From positions 124,001 through 188,000 of the forward strand of contig MCGT01000006.1 in NCBI GenBank assembly GCA_002104935.1: a stretch of 64,000 nt of DNA, in the 5' to 3' direction. The stretch comes from Hesseltinella vesiculosa. Lineage: Eukaryota > Mucoromycota > Mucoromycetes > Mucorales > Cunninghamellaceae. The notes beneath the pieces are model-generated. The model had not been told where the DNA came from, did no database searches, and saw only the letters and a list, made by a program, of their open reading frames with translations. A program made the translations under genes and the position numbers. Positions 10,632 to 21,980 of the stretch are shown here, in pieces (position 1 is the first letter of the stretch; the number at the start of each line of letters is the position of its first letter).

Positions 10632-13600
10632 ATGATGTCTTCTGTGAACAAGCCCATCAATGAATATCCATCACATGGGTTGATGCCCAAACAAGATACA
10701 CAAGCTGCTAGCTTCATGAAGAAGTTCCCTGAATACGATGGCCGTAACACCGTCGTGGCCATCTTGGATACTGGTAAACACACACTCCCGTTCCTGCGCG
10801 CTTCTTTCTGTAACATGTATAATGACCCTAATGTCTTTTTTGTTGATAGGTGTTGATCCCGGTGCTGAGGGTAATTGGATGATGCCGTATCTTCAGTTGA
10901 TTCTCACGCATACCCCCCCCTTTTTTTTTACGTGACTAGGCATGCAGGTAATGCCTTATCGCTCTTTTACGTGAAGGGATGGAGAAAGGTGGGATTAACT
11001 TGCGCTTTTGGCTTGAACACTTAGGTTACAACTAATGGCAAACCCAAGATCATTGATATTGTGGATTGTACCGGCGGCGGTAAATAATTGTCTAATGGGA
11101 AAGGAAATGGACGATAGAAACTCACACAGCTGTCGTCTCTCTATCTTTATGAATCATAGGTGACGTGGACACTTCAACCATTGTTAAAGCTAGCACCAAA
11201 GAAATCAATGGCAAGCAAGCTTCAGTTTTAGAAGGTTTAAGTGGCCGTACTTTGGTCATAGATCCCTCTTGGAAGAACCCCTCGGGTGACTTCCACCTTG
11301 GTTTGAAGCGTGCTTATGAACTCTTCCCTACTGAATTGGTCTCTCGCTTAAAATCTGTAAGTCTCCTCCCTCTTTTGTCGTGTCACCATCAATGGCTCAA
11401 TGGGATTTTTGTTTATTTACTCTCTACAAGGAACGTCGTACCAACTTTGAAGTCAAGCATTCTCAATTGCTCAGTGCTGCTCAAACCGCCTTGAATGAGT
11501 TTAACAAAAAGAACACCGACCCTGCTGAAGAGCCTTTGTTGCAACAACGCAAAGATTTGGAAAACCGTGTCGAACAGCTGAAGAAGCAAATGGAACAATA
11601 CGAAGATCCTGGCGTGATCCTGGACTGTGTTGTCTTTAATGACGGCAAGGATTGGCGTGCTGTGGTTGATGTCACCGAAACCGGTGAATTGCAAGGTAAG
11701 AAGAAGAAGAAAAAAAAAAGAGGGAGCCATGGACGCACACTTATCACTTTTCTCTCAGGCCAACCCGCCTTGGCCGACTACCGCAAAGAACTGCAATACC
11801 ATACATTTGGTCAAGAAGATTTGCTTAATTTCTCAGTCAACATCTACGATGACGGCGACTTGCTCAGGTACGTGTGAATGACGTAACACCAAAAAAGCTC
11901 TCTGTAATTTCTTTTATTCTTCTCCCTAGCATTGTCACTGTTTCTGGAAGTCACGGGACTCACGTGGCTGGTATCACTGCTGGCAACTTCCCCGAAGACC
12001 CTACTCTCAATGGTGTACGTGGGACAAGTGGAGAAAGAAATTTCTGTACTCATTCGTATTCTTGATCCGATCAGGTGGCACCCGGTGCTCAGTTGGTGTC
12101 ACTACGCATTGGTGACAGCCGTCTTGGGTCAATGGAAACGGCTATTGGTTTGACCCGCGCTGCGGCTCATATGGCCATGCATGACATTGATCTTGCCAAC
12201 ATGTCCTATGGTGAATCCAGTGGCTCGCCTGTGGACGGCTACTTTATCGAAATGTTGGCCAAGGAAGCCATTGCCAAATCAGGCTGTATCTTCGTCACCA
12301 GTGCTGGTAACGACGGCCCCTGCTTCAGCTCCATTGGTGCCCCTGCCGGTATGCATTCCAGCTTCATCACCGTTGGTGCATATGTCAAACACGCCCAAAT
12401 GCAAGCCGAATATGCCCTGCTGGAATCTGTGGCCGAACGCCCTTATACCTGGTCTTCTCGTGGCCCTTGTGTCGATGGTTACATTGGTGTCGACATCTAT
12501 GCTCCAGGTAGTGCCATCACCAGCGTGCCTGTCTATGGTTTGGAAAAGTTGGCCCTGAAGAACGGCACCAGTATGTCCAGGTAACGACGCCTAAACTAGA
12601 CTATACCATAGCATGCTCACGTTTTATTCATTTAATAACAGCCCCAATGCTTGTGGTTGTATTGCTCTTTTGGTGTCTGCCTTGAAGGGCGAAAAGACTG
12701 ATTACACTCCTTTCCGCCTGAAGAATGCTGTTGTTCAAACCGGCAAATCTGTCAACGACCCTCTTGGTGTTGGCTTCATTCAAGTGGATAAAGCCTGGGA
12801 TTATTTGGAAGCTTACAAGGAACGCAAGGATGTGGATATCAACTTTGAGGTGAGCGGCCACTCCAACAACGAAAAAACTGAAAAAATACCCAAGAAAGAT
12901 GTATTCATGTCCTCCCTTTTTTTTTTTGTTTGATTTAGGTGTTTACTCATCGTGGAGGAAAGCAACGAGGTATCTACTTGCGCGAAGCGGAAGAAACCAG
13001 CCAACCTCAATACATCCCTACCGAGGTTGCTCCTACCTTTATGGGCGAAAAGGATACCGAGAACCCAAAGTACAACCGTGCCAAGTTTGAATATGATGCC
13101 CGTGTCGCCTTGGTTGCCACCCAGTCTTGGATCTCAGCTCCTGACTTTGTCTATTTGCACTCTGGAGGTAACCTTCACGCACATATACTCTCTCTTTGTG
13201 CTCTTGATGAGCAAGGACCAGTATTTACGCTCTGTCTTTTCTTTTCAGGCAATACATTCCCTATCAAGGTTGATCCTACTGCCTTGTCCACGAGTGAGTT
13301 CCACTTTGGTGAAGTGCTTGGTTACGATACTGCATGCCCCGATCGTGGTCCTTTGTTCCGTATCCCTGTATCTGTTGTCAAGCCATCCGTCACATCCACT
13401 GGCTCTATCAGCTATGAAAAGGTCGAGTACGGTCCTGGAGATATCATCCGCCGCTTTGTCCACGTCCCTGAAGGTGCCACTCACTGTGAACTGACTCTGC
13501 GTGCCCGCGCTCCTCAAGGTACGAGCCCTGCCCGCTTCATGCTCCATCTGTTGCAGTTGATCCCATGCAAGAGTCAGAAGGATAAACAAACCTACACCTT

Positions 13601-15471
13601 CATGCTTGGTTCTGGTTCTTTTGCTAACCCTGACACTGAAGACCAAGTCATTGTCAAGCGCTTTGGCGTCAAAGGTGGTCTCAACCTGGAAGTTGCTCTT
13701 GCCCAATTCTGGTCTGGCCTTGGTAAACATGCTGTCGAGCTTTCGTTGGAATTCCACGGTGTCCAGGTCGGTGGCTGCCTCACCACTGGTAACAAGAATG
13801 TCATCAAGTTGGATCCAGAAGTCACTCGTTTGGATATCTGCGCCCCCATCCGTCGCGAAGAAGACCTGAGCATCAGCGTCAACTTCAGTAAGTGTGCATC
13901 TATCACCAGAAAAAAAAAAGTAGGGACTGAGAAATCCACTCACTTTGACTCTTTTTTTTTAAAAAAAAACAGGCTCTTTGCGCAAATTTATCCGTCCAAC
14001 CGAAGCTGTTTTGGCTCCTCTCAAGGCTGACCGTAACACCTTGCCCACCACCCGCATCTTGTATGGCCTCACCTTGACCTATGACTTCAAGGTTGATGCC
14101 AACACAACCATCACACCTTACTTCCCAGCTGTCATGGATCAACTTTATGAACACTACCTGGCTGGCGTCATTGGTATCGGTAAGTGGCCGTTTGCAAAAG
14201 AAGGCAGTGTCGACTGTTCAATAATTTTGCTGGTCCCGCTCACGTTTTCTTATTATCACTGATTTCTAGTATACGATGCTAACCGCAAGGTGGTTGGTTA
14301 TTTGGATGTGTTTCAACACAACTTCACCTTGGCCACCAAGGGCGACTATACCATTCAGCTACAAGTGTCGACCGAGGACGAGGGAGTGTTAGAAAAACTG
14401 AAGGCCACCATCTGCGAATTGAACATCAAGCTCAGTTCCGGCCCCTCTTTCAACACCTTTAAGCGCATTGCTGATGCATTCACCAATGAAAAATCCAACT
14501 TCACCAATGGTATTTTGGAACGCAAGAACCAACGTACTGTGTACGTAGCCACACCATTCACCAAGGACTGGTTGCCTAGCCAAGCCAAGCCTGGCGATGC
14601 TTTGGTCGGCACCATGGCCCTCCAATCCAAGGCATCTGGAAAGTACACCGTCGTCTACCCTGTTCCTCCCGCCGCCTCCACCGACAGCAAGAAGGACAAT
14701 GGCAAAAAGAATGACGATAACGCCACTCTCAAGGAATTGGAAAAGGGCTTGACCGATTTGCGCTTGGCTTCGTTGAAGAAGCTTGACAAGAAATCCGACG
14801 CTTACAAGTCGCTGGTATCCGAATTGGACGACTCCGATGTCGATGTGCTGGCATACAAACTGTCTCAAGTTTGGGCTGGCGAGGACGGCAAGAGCTCCGT
14901 GACCGACGTTCTGCAAGGCAAGGCCAGTCTCTCCAAGCAAGAGCTGCAAACCATTGTGGACTTGGCTGCCAAGATCGAGGAACAATACGACACCACAACC
15001 TTGTTGACCTTCTACGCTGTGCCCAAACCAGCCATCGAAACCGATGACCAGAAGCGCGACCGCAAGGACAATGACAAGAAAAAACAAGCCCTTGTCAAGG
15101 CATTGCAAAACCGAGTGGCCGCACTCACTCTGTTAGAAGACGATGCTGATGAAGCCTCAGTGACTGAGCGACGCAAACAGGCTGATGCTTTGTCCATGTG
15201 GTCGCGTGATGAAAAGCAAGACGCTGATTTGACTGCTGTGATGATCCAGGTGTGCCGTGAACGCAAGGCTCGCCGATATGGTAATGCCCTGGAACTTATT
15301 CAAAAGTTCTTAGACACCACTGCTGTGCAAGCCGACACTCTCAAGAATGTTGCCTCTGCATGGGAAGTGCGCCAAGACCTTTACACAGATCTGTCCTGGC
15401 CCCTCTGGAAGGATTATGATACCAAGTGGAACTTGATCCGTCACCCACCCGGTGGGTTTGCCCCCCTTTAA
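10632..15471 (+). CDS. TPP2: Tripeptidyl-peptidase II
   Basis: Giant subtilisin-family serine peptidase that removes tripeptides from N-termini of proteasome products in the cytosol. The model has about thirteen exons and roughly 1,270 residues, matching the family. Asp is in [17 protein letters not shown], His in [12 protein letters not shown], the oxyanion Asn region is [14 protein letters not shown], and Ser is in NGTSMSSPNACG. A ~200-residue insert lies between Asp and His, as in other TPP2. Long beta-rich and helical C-terminal domains follow ([41 protein letters not shown]), ending [17 protein letters not shown]. Donor/acceptor pairs I read include 10774/10849, 10871/10939, 10948/11024 and on to 14179/14270. 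The start is the first ATG (10632) after a 20-nt T tract. No signal peptide is seen. Confidence 0.97.
10940..10947 (+). other. 8-nt microexon of TPP2
   Basis: The bases GCATGCAG lie between an acceptor (GACTAG) and a donor (GTAATG). Joined to the preceding exon ending GAG-G and the next exon starting GTT-ACA-ACT, they give E-G-M-Q-V-T-T, the conserved sequence after DTGVDPGA in TPP2. Skipping the exon removes 8 nt and shifts the frame. Confidence 0.88.
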
Positions 15472-16346
15472 AGAAAGTCTCCGCACCAAACTCCTCTGTT
15501 GCATTTTTTATTTTTTATTCTAGTACCTAACCTTTAGAGTGCTTCACCCTGTTGTCCTTGTTACTTTCTCCCTGTTAAGTTTGAATTAAACGCTGTATTT
15601 CCATTTTCCACCACCATTCAAGGGAGCCATGGCTTTCTTTGAGCCGTGGATGAATATTTTCGTCAGGGTGAACCTATCATACAAACCTGCGCGTACCAAA
15701 TCATTTTTCGCTCGACTATCTCAGAGAGCTGTAGATGTCGTGGTTTTCGCCCCACACGCACCAATTTCAGATCCTTTGAACATTGACAAAGGCCAATGTT
15801 TCAACTAGACCAAGCTGGAAGTTTTTTTGAAAATTTAAGCCTTTTTTCAATTCTTACATGTGCGCCTTTTTCTTTTTCGATCCACATCGTAATATATGCG
15901 AGTCAATAAATCAACAAAAGTCTGGTATCCACCAATCTATTCCAAATATTCATAATTCTAGTATAGGTGAGGGTTAATCATGGAAATAACGGTTAAAATC
16001 ACAAGCCTCCCTGACAAAATATGGGTGAGCTTGGGCTAAGCAATTCCCAAGCAAAAGCATCATTTGCCAGAGTTTCCCAGAAGCCATACAGTCAACATAA
16101 TTTAAACTTGTAGTTTGTTAAAGTTGCAACTTGTATTTTTACTGACACTGGGACGTTGCGCAGGGCTTAAATACGGTTACACTCAGCCGATAGTGAAAAA
16201 AACTTTCTCTGAATTCCTTTTTTTGTGTCGTGGCTTTTTTTTCGGCCCTTTTTTCATTTCTTATGATTTTTATGGAAAAACAAATAAAACAGAATCACCA
16301 GCCTAATTGCTCGTATCAAAAAAGAAGCTTGGCAAATATCCTCAGG
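15472..16346. other. Non-coding stretch downstream of TPP2
   Basis: AT-rich, with no open frame of note on either strand. TPP2 transcript ends probably lie in the first 130 bp, where there are TTTTTATTTTTTATT and GAATTAAA stretches. Nothing else was recognised up to the palindrome. Confidence 0.6.
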
Positions 16347-17363
16347 CAGACTGCGGTGACAATTTTAACATCGGTGTTTAAAACCCAAAAAAGGATGCCA
16401 GATCGTTTGAACTAGTACCTGCACGCAGAAAAAAAACATGGCGACGGTATACAAAGGTACAGAAGATTTCGAAAAAAAAAATTAAAGGCGCAGCATTCTC
16501 CTAGAAAAAATCTTAAAGGAAAAATGATGTACAAAAAAAAAAAAACTGCTCTAGTTCACTTGGATTAAGCTTGGGAACGTTGTTTTAAGGACAGAGTGCG
16601 CTCATCTAGAAAAAAAAAATTAGTCTCCAGGACACGCGTGAAACCGTCAGAGTCTGAAAAAGCAATTGCCGGGACGGAAACCAAGTCATCGTCCCGGGTC
16701 CGAAAAAAAACCCATATTTAGACATAGCAAGAAAAGTGTAATGTTTAAGCAAATACTTGCCTTCAAAGGAAATGAAAATAATTGTGAGCGATATATTTTT
16801 CTTTATATGGGTGATGGATTTTTTGAAAATATACTTTCTAAAAAAGTAGCAATTATACTTTTTTAGAAAGTATATTTTCAAAAAATCCATCACCCATATA
16901 AAGAAAAATATATCGCTCACAATTATTTTCATTTCCTTTGAAGGCAAGTATTTGCTTAAACATTACACTTTTCTTGCTATGTCTAAATATGGGTTTTTTT
17001 TCGGACCCGGGACGATGACTTGGTTTCCGTCCCGGCAATTGCTTTTTCAGACTCTGACGGTTTCACGCGTGTCCTGGAGACTAATTTTTTTTTTCTAGAT
17101 GAGCGCACTCTGTCCTTAAAACAACGTTCCCAAGCTTAATCCAAGTGAACTAGAGCAGTTTTTTTTTTTTGTACATCATTTTTCCTTTAAGATTTTTTCT
17201 AGGAGAAAGCTGCGCCTTCAATTTTTTTTTTCGAAATCTTCTGTACCTTTGTATACCATTGCCGTGTTTTTTATTTTCTGCGCGCAGGAAAGTTGACTAG
17301 ATGGTTCATACGATCTGACATCAATTTTGGGTTTTAAACACCGATGTTAAAACTGTCACTGTC
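16347..17363. repeat. Long inverted repeat (palindrome) with 7-bp spacer
   Basis: Two arms of about 500 bp (about 16347-16848 and 16856-17363) are reverse complements around GCAATTA. The inner ~350 bp of each arm looks essentially identical: paired positions keep a constant coordinate sum of about 33,704, and both strands encode the same chance peptide. The outer ~100 bp carries mismatches and small indels, for example GCGACGGTATACAAAGG against CCTTTGTATACCATTGCCG. Neither arm has a recognised gene. The right arm stops where a decayed transposase begins, suggesting a mobile-element origin. If transcribed it would form a very long hairpin. Confidence 0.93.
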
Positions 17364-18275
17364 AGCCCTTTGGACATACCAGTAACTGGGTTTACGGAAA
17401 CCAAAAGGCCTGAATGCCCAGTGATGTGTTTTGGCATTGCATCGTGGAAATATGTTCAAAAATTGACAAAAGACACCGTGGTCAAAAATGCTTCTCATCT
17501 TGGACAATGCTCCAACAAATAAAATCAATGATGAGCTGAAAAAGTGTCTTGGAAATGTAGAAATAATATTTTTACCTCCTAACACGACCAGCCAGTACCA
17601 GTATCTTGATGCTGGTATCATCCAGTCGTTTAAACGGCATTATTGGTAAATATAAATGGCTGGTGTGTGATGCAAGTGACTCACTTTTTTTTTTTTTTTA
17701 TCAGCAAAAAGCCCATGGAGCATGGCCATCACGCTATAGAAAGCCCTCGCAGCAAGAATATGAAAGGGAATGACCTTGAAAAAATCAATGCGAAGACAAC
17801 AATTTTCATTGCAATAAGGGCGTGGAACGATGTCACGTCCGTGGCCAGTAAGAACTGCTTCATAAAAACAGGAGTTTTTGAAGCCTCTCCTCCGACGGCG
17901 TTAAGATCACTAGAACGCAAAGAAATGGCCAGCACTGAAGGCATCACTCAGTCAACAGACGCCACTATCGCAAGACTCAGAAATGCCGGCCTCCAGAAAG
18001 GCATCATGGACGATATTGCCTCTGCCAGTGAAATTGACCTCGGCAGCTTAGCCTTCCCAATGCCCCGGGATACTGGCAAAGACGTTGCAGTCACCGATTT
18101 GATGTTCTTGTTCAACTTGGAGAACGACAATGTTGATGGTATCAGCCATGGTTTTGACATGGACACAGAAGAGAAGCAATTGGAAACGGGCATTGGCGTG
18201 GACGATGGGTCTACCGTACAATCACATCAATCGAGGACCTTCATTACTTTACCATGCTTGTCAACAACACAATGA
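17364..18275 (+). pseudogene. Decayed pogo/Tigger-like (Tc1/mariner superfamily) transposase fragment
   Basis: The end of a DDE_1-type transposase is recognisable in pieces. One frame reads MLLILDNAPTNKINDELKK, then FLPPNTTSQYQYLDAGIIQS and FKRHYW; this is the second catalytic Asp (LDNAPTN) and the PPNTTSxxQPLDxGII block of the family. Upstream, HRGQK is in another frame and needs about one base to join. Downstream, after a stop at 17644-17646 and a 15-nt T insert, the frame at 17643-18275 gives INAKTTIFIAIRAWNDVTS then CFIKTGVF, the usual region before the transposase end, and an acidic tail. The N-terminal DNA-binding domain and first catalytic Asp are missing. At least one frameshift and one stop make it inactive. 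Confidence 0.8.
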
Positions 18276-18585
18276 ATGCAGCTCCTTTCAACACTGAAAC
18301 GGAAATGGAACTATCGATTGTATTGGGTAAATTTGCCTCAGAACTAATAAAAAGTCAATAATCAAAAGCTGATTGAAACAAAAAAAAGGTTCTGATTCCC
18401 CCCTTCTTCTGAGCCAAATTAAAAAACGCACTTTTTGTGTCAGTTTTTTTGGTCATTTATGTTACAGAAATACCCAAATCCATTTTATATGTTTAAATGA
18501 TATTGACTGTATAAGATGTATTGGATAGGAACGTCTGTACAAAAAAATAATACATAAAAAGCACTTTGAAGCAGTTCAAAGGCGC
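18276..18585. other. Short AT-rich gap
   Basis: Sequence between the transposase remnant and the 3' end of the PP4R1 gene. It has no coding capacity and probably includes the PP4R1 terminator (AATAATACATAAAAAG near 18545 on this strand). Confidence 0.45.
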
Positions 18586-21399
18586 TTAAATAGAGACTTT
18601 TTCTTCCATAGAGTAGGGTGGAGAGGGGAGTTCAGAGGTGGGGTCTACGACTTTCTTTTGACAGGACAAGCCATGAACTGGAGAGCTCACGTCATGCTCT
18701 GGATCTGCTTGCAACTGCTGGACTGCAATGTCAATGTCACTGTGGCAATAGCCTTTGCACCATAAGAAAAAAAAATAAAAGACGATTAGCTTAGATTGGG
18801 CAAGGGAAATTGCAGTATAAATCACCTCGGCCGTGCAATGTAGAGACAAGACGGGCCATGGCTGCCCGTACATTCACAACAGGGTCTTTAACGAGGGGAA
18901 AGAGGCCAGGCGTCAGCCATTTTGCCCAAGTTTCCAAGGTCAGATCTTCGGCAGAGATCAAATGCTGACAGATTGTCACATACAAGAGGCGGTGGTGGTA
19001 TTGAGAAGATGTAGTCAAGGTGTGTATATGGTCTATCAATATAGCCATGGATTTATCAAACTGGTCAACATGATCATGGAAGATTTGCACAATGTGATGG
19101 ATCTGCAGCAAAATGAGTTAATAAAGAATTGAGACTCAGTGACTTTACACCCGTCATTTCTCATTTTTTAGGTACTTACAAGTATGGCAGCGTTGTTGCG
19201 GATTATGGCAATAGAATCTTTCGTTGCTTGAGCAGTTAGAGGTAAGATTTGGTCAATAATTTGGTCTAGAGAACAAAAAACAAGGCACGCGTCGAGCTGT
19301 TCTGTGAACACTTCTCGGAGTCGATAGTTATCGTCCAGGCCCTCCCAGATTTCGGACAGAACAGGTAGGTACTCCTGGCGAGAGTGATCCGGCAGACCTT
19401 GCAAGAAAGCAGCCAAATGATCTAGGACACAGGCTTTGACTTGATCGACGTCCATTAGGTACAAGGCAAAGATATGTACGAGGTCGCGCTCGGTCTTTTC
19501 CGGGCCAAGGATGCGGGAAATTTCATGCAGTGAGTGCGCCAGGCTAGTTCGTACCTTGACTTGGTGATCTTTGGCCAGTTTCATATACACGTCCTTAAAT
19601 TCGGTGTCCCAGGCTGATGCTCCTACAGTCAGCAATGCCGCAGGGAAATTGAAGGCGCAGAGTAGTACCATATCGTCCTCGAGCCGATGCTGCCCAGGTT
19701 CATGGCGGCTTTGGTTACCGAGAGATAAAAAGAATTCAACCAGCGGTGCTGGAACCTGTACGGGTAAAGAAACATCGTCAGCTTTTTTTTTTTTTTTTTT
19801 TTTTGGATCAGGTAAACCAAAATCTTACATTGCCAGGTGCCCTAGAAGATTCCCAATCCTTTGGTAAAAATTTGACAATCAAGGCGCCAATCAGCTCGGC
19901 CAGTTTGAATCGGACTTGCTGGGATAGGTCATTCATGAAGCGCTGTACGCACGGTCCGACCAGCCGGACCTTCAGATCATGTGACACAAGATCACAAAGT
20001 GTGGGCAAAGCAATGAGGCTGTTGTGGCGCACATGCCAGGTGGCGTCTTTGCATAATTGTTCAAAAATGGGTATCTGTCATTGTAAAAAAAAATAAAATG
20101 AGAATGGTGCTCTTTCCATTTGAAACAAAAATTGCCGAGAAAGGTCCGTACCAAACGTTGAGTCAAAACGTCTTCGTCAAGATGGGGAGCAAGGCTGCTT
20201 ATGGTTAGAGCAACTTCTTTACGAACATAAAAGATCGAGTCATTCCAAAAGGATTCAAGAACAGGAACACAGTGCTTGGAACAGAGATCAGCTCCAAGAT
20301 AAGGGCACAGGGCAGATACCAGCTATTTTTTTTTTTTTTAAAAAAAACAAAAGTGCATCAGATACGATTGCCTCCGGCCATGAATGGTTTGCATACATGA
20401 AGACAAGCCATTTTGGAAAGGTGCATGTCGCCATGGTCAAGGAGAGTATCGTCATAGGTGGTGTAGACAAGCCTCCTTTGCTGTGGTTCTCGGCGCTTTA
20501 TACCTTGGCCTAGGGCGAAGAGATTGAGGATCAGGCCATCGACAACTTCGTTTTCAAGCAAATAACTGTCGGACATGAGCTCTAGAGTAAGGGACATGAT
20601 GTTTTGCTGGCAAAAAGCTGAGGTTGCATTGCTTTGATCCAGTAACCACTCGATCATGATGAAGCTAAAGGAGTGTAGCGGGATGGCGGGGATCGTACAA
20701 TCCTTGTCGGGTCGTGGTGGGGCATGGTGATAATAATAGACAACTAATGGAAATAGCTGCTTGGCCATCACTTGGCGGACCTCAGGGGTAGGGTCCAAGG
20801 CAAGATCGATAAAAAGTGGTAGGATGGTGTCGATGGTTTCTTGCAGAGAGACTTTGTCCAACAGGGATCTGATTTGGTTGGCAGCAATTACCCTGAAGTG
20901 TAAATAGGAAAAGTGAGCAATGTCTAGTTGGACGAGAAGCAGCCTTACCTGTAGCTTGGTATAGAGCGATTAGCATAGTCTTGTATAATATCCAATGGTG
21001 TAGCATCGGTAAGCCCATTAAGGTCCACTTGAAATTGAAATCAGGAGAGAGGAATGCTTAGAGACCTAGGCGACGGCAGGTGTACATTTTTTCAAGGCAC
21101 GCTGGCCAAGCCAAAAAATAGGTTACCTTCCATATTATGTGAGCTAACCATGGTGCGAAGAGTGAATTCCAAGTTTGATTCTAGGAGAGGTAGAGGAGCA
21201 TTCATGACAGTATCATTGTCAGGAAAGGGTATCGCAATGTTCTGGTCATCATTCAAAAACACATCGTTCCATTCTTGCCGTTCATCTATCAATGAGGCAG
21301 TTGGCAGCTCTAGATCTGTTTCTATTCCATAATTCAAAATAGTTTGTCAGTATGAGAGAGCTGATTTCTCACTGTTTCCGTATCGAAGTTACCTAGCAT
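18586..21399 (-). CDS. PP4 regulatory subunit 1-like HEAT-repeat protein
   Basis: Scaffold-type regulatory subunit of a PP2A-like phosphatase, most like PP4R1. The exons encode many HEAT repeats, seen as helical pairs such as FKDVYMKLAKDHQVKVRTSL, VNVRAAMARLVSTLHGRG and DTILPLFIDLALDPTPEVRQ. The N-terminal exon has ELPTASLIDERQEWNDVF. The best start is an ATG at 21399 giving a 7-nt first exon (ATGCTAG) joined at about 21323 to read M-L-E-T-D-L-E; I found no in-frame ATG in the second exon before this point. The last exon ends SPPYSMEEKVSI. Small internal introns were not all fixed, and length is about 750 residues. A PP2A A-subunit is the main alternative, but the divergence of the repeats and long loops favour PP4R1. 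Confidence 0.78.
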
Positions 21400-21980
21400 G
21401 AGGCAATAAATCAAATCAAAGTGTAGCTAACAAAGGGGAAAATGGCAATGTCAAAGAGACGAAAAAAATAAGGGAAACTGAGAAAAATCAACAAGTGCTA
21501 TAAAGTAATGTGGTTAGGTAACAAGGATTAGAGAAGCATGAAGAAGAAAAAGGTCCAGAAGAGTTATTGCAAAAGGAACAGGCAAAGTGAGAATATAAAA
21601 GCAAAGTGTCACAAAAGTATACAATCCTAAAAAAGCGCGCGGCTAACCCCTCTCTGTAATTTTTTGGGTCACATGGACGCCTTTTGGTCTATTATGTTTT
21701 GATGTTCTTTTGTCAAGCCCAACTTCCATCGCCTTTCACTCATTTCTCCACATTTTTGATTTTTTTTCAGCATGTGGGGAAGGATGAGGGAACCTGCATT
21801 TTTTGTGTAACCTCACGATAGCGCACTGATCAGGCGAGATAGTTTGAAGGGAAGGGCATTTATTTTTTTTTGTACAGGATGAGAGGGGTGGAAAATAAAA
21901 AAAAGGGGGGTCATGACAGAATGTTAATAAAAGAAAAAAGGTCTAAATGGATACAACAGATGGGTGATAGAGGGGAGAGC
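21400..21980. other. Intergenic region between PP4R1 start and EF-Tu stop
   Basis: Contains the PP4R1 promoter and the 3' end of the EF-Tu gene, both read leftward. A block at about 21660-21780 is pyrimidine-rich on the + strand. No gene was recognised. Confidence 0.45.

Noticed and set aside
16666..17038. Two identical ~61-residue peptides encoded on opposite strands
   Set aside because: They are the same arm sequence read twice in the palindrome. No family is recognised, so they are treated as chance frames.
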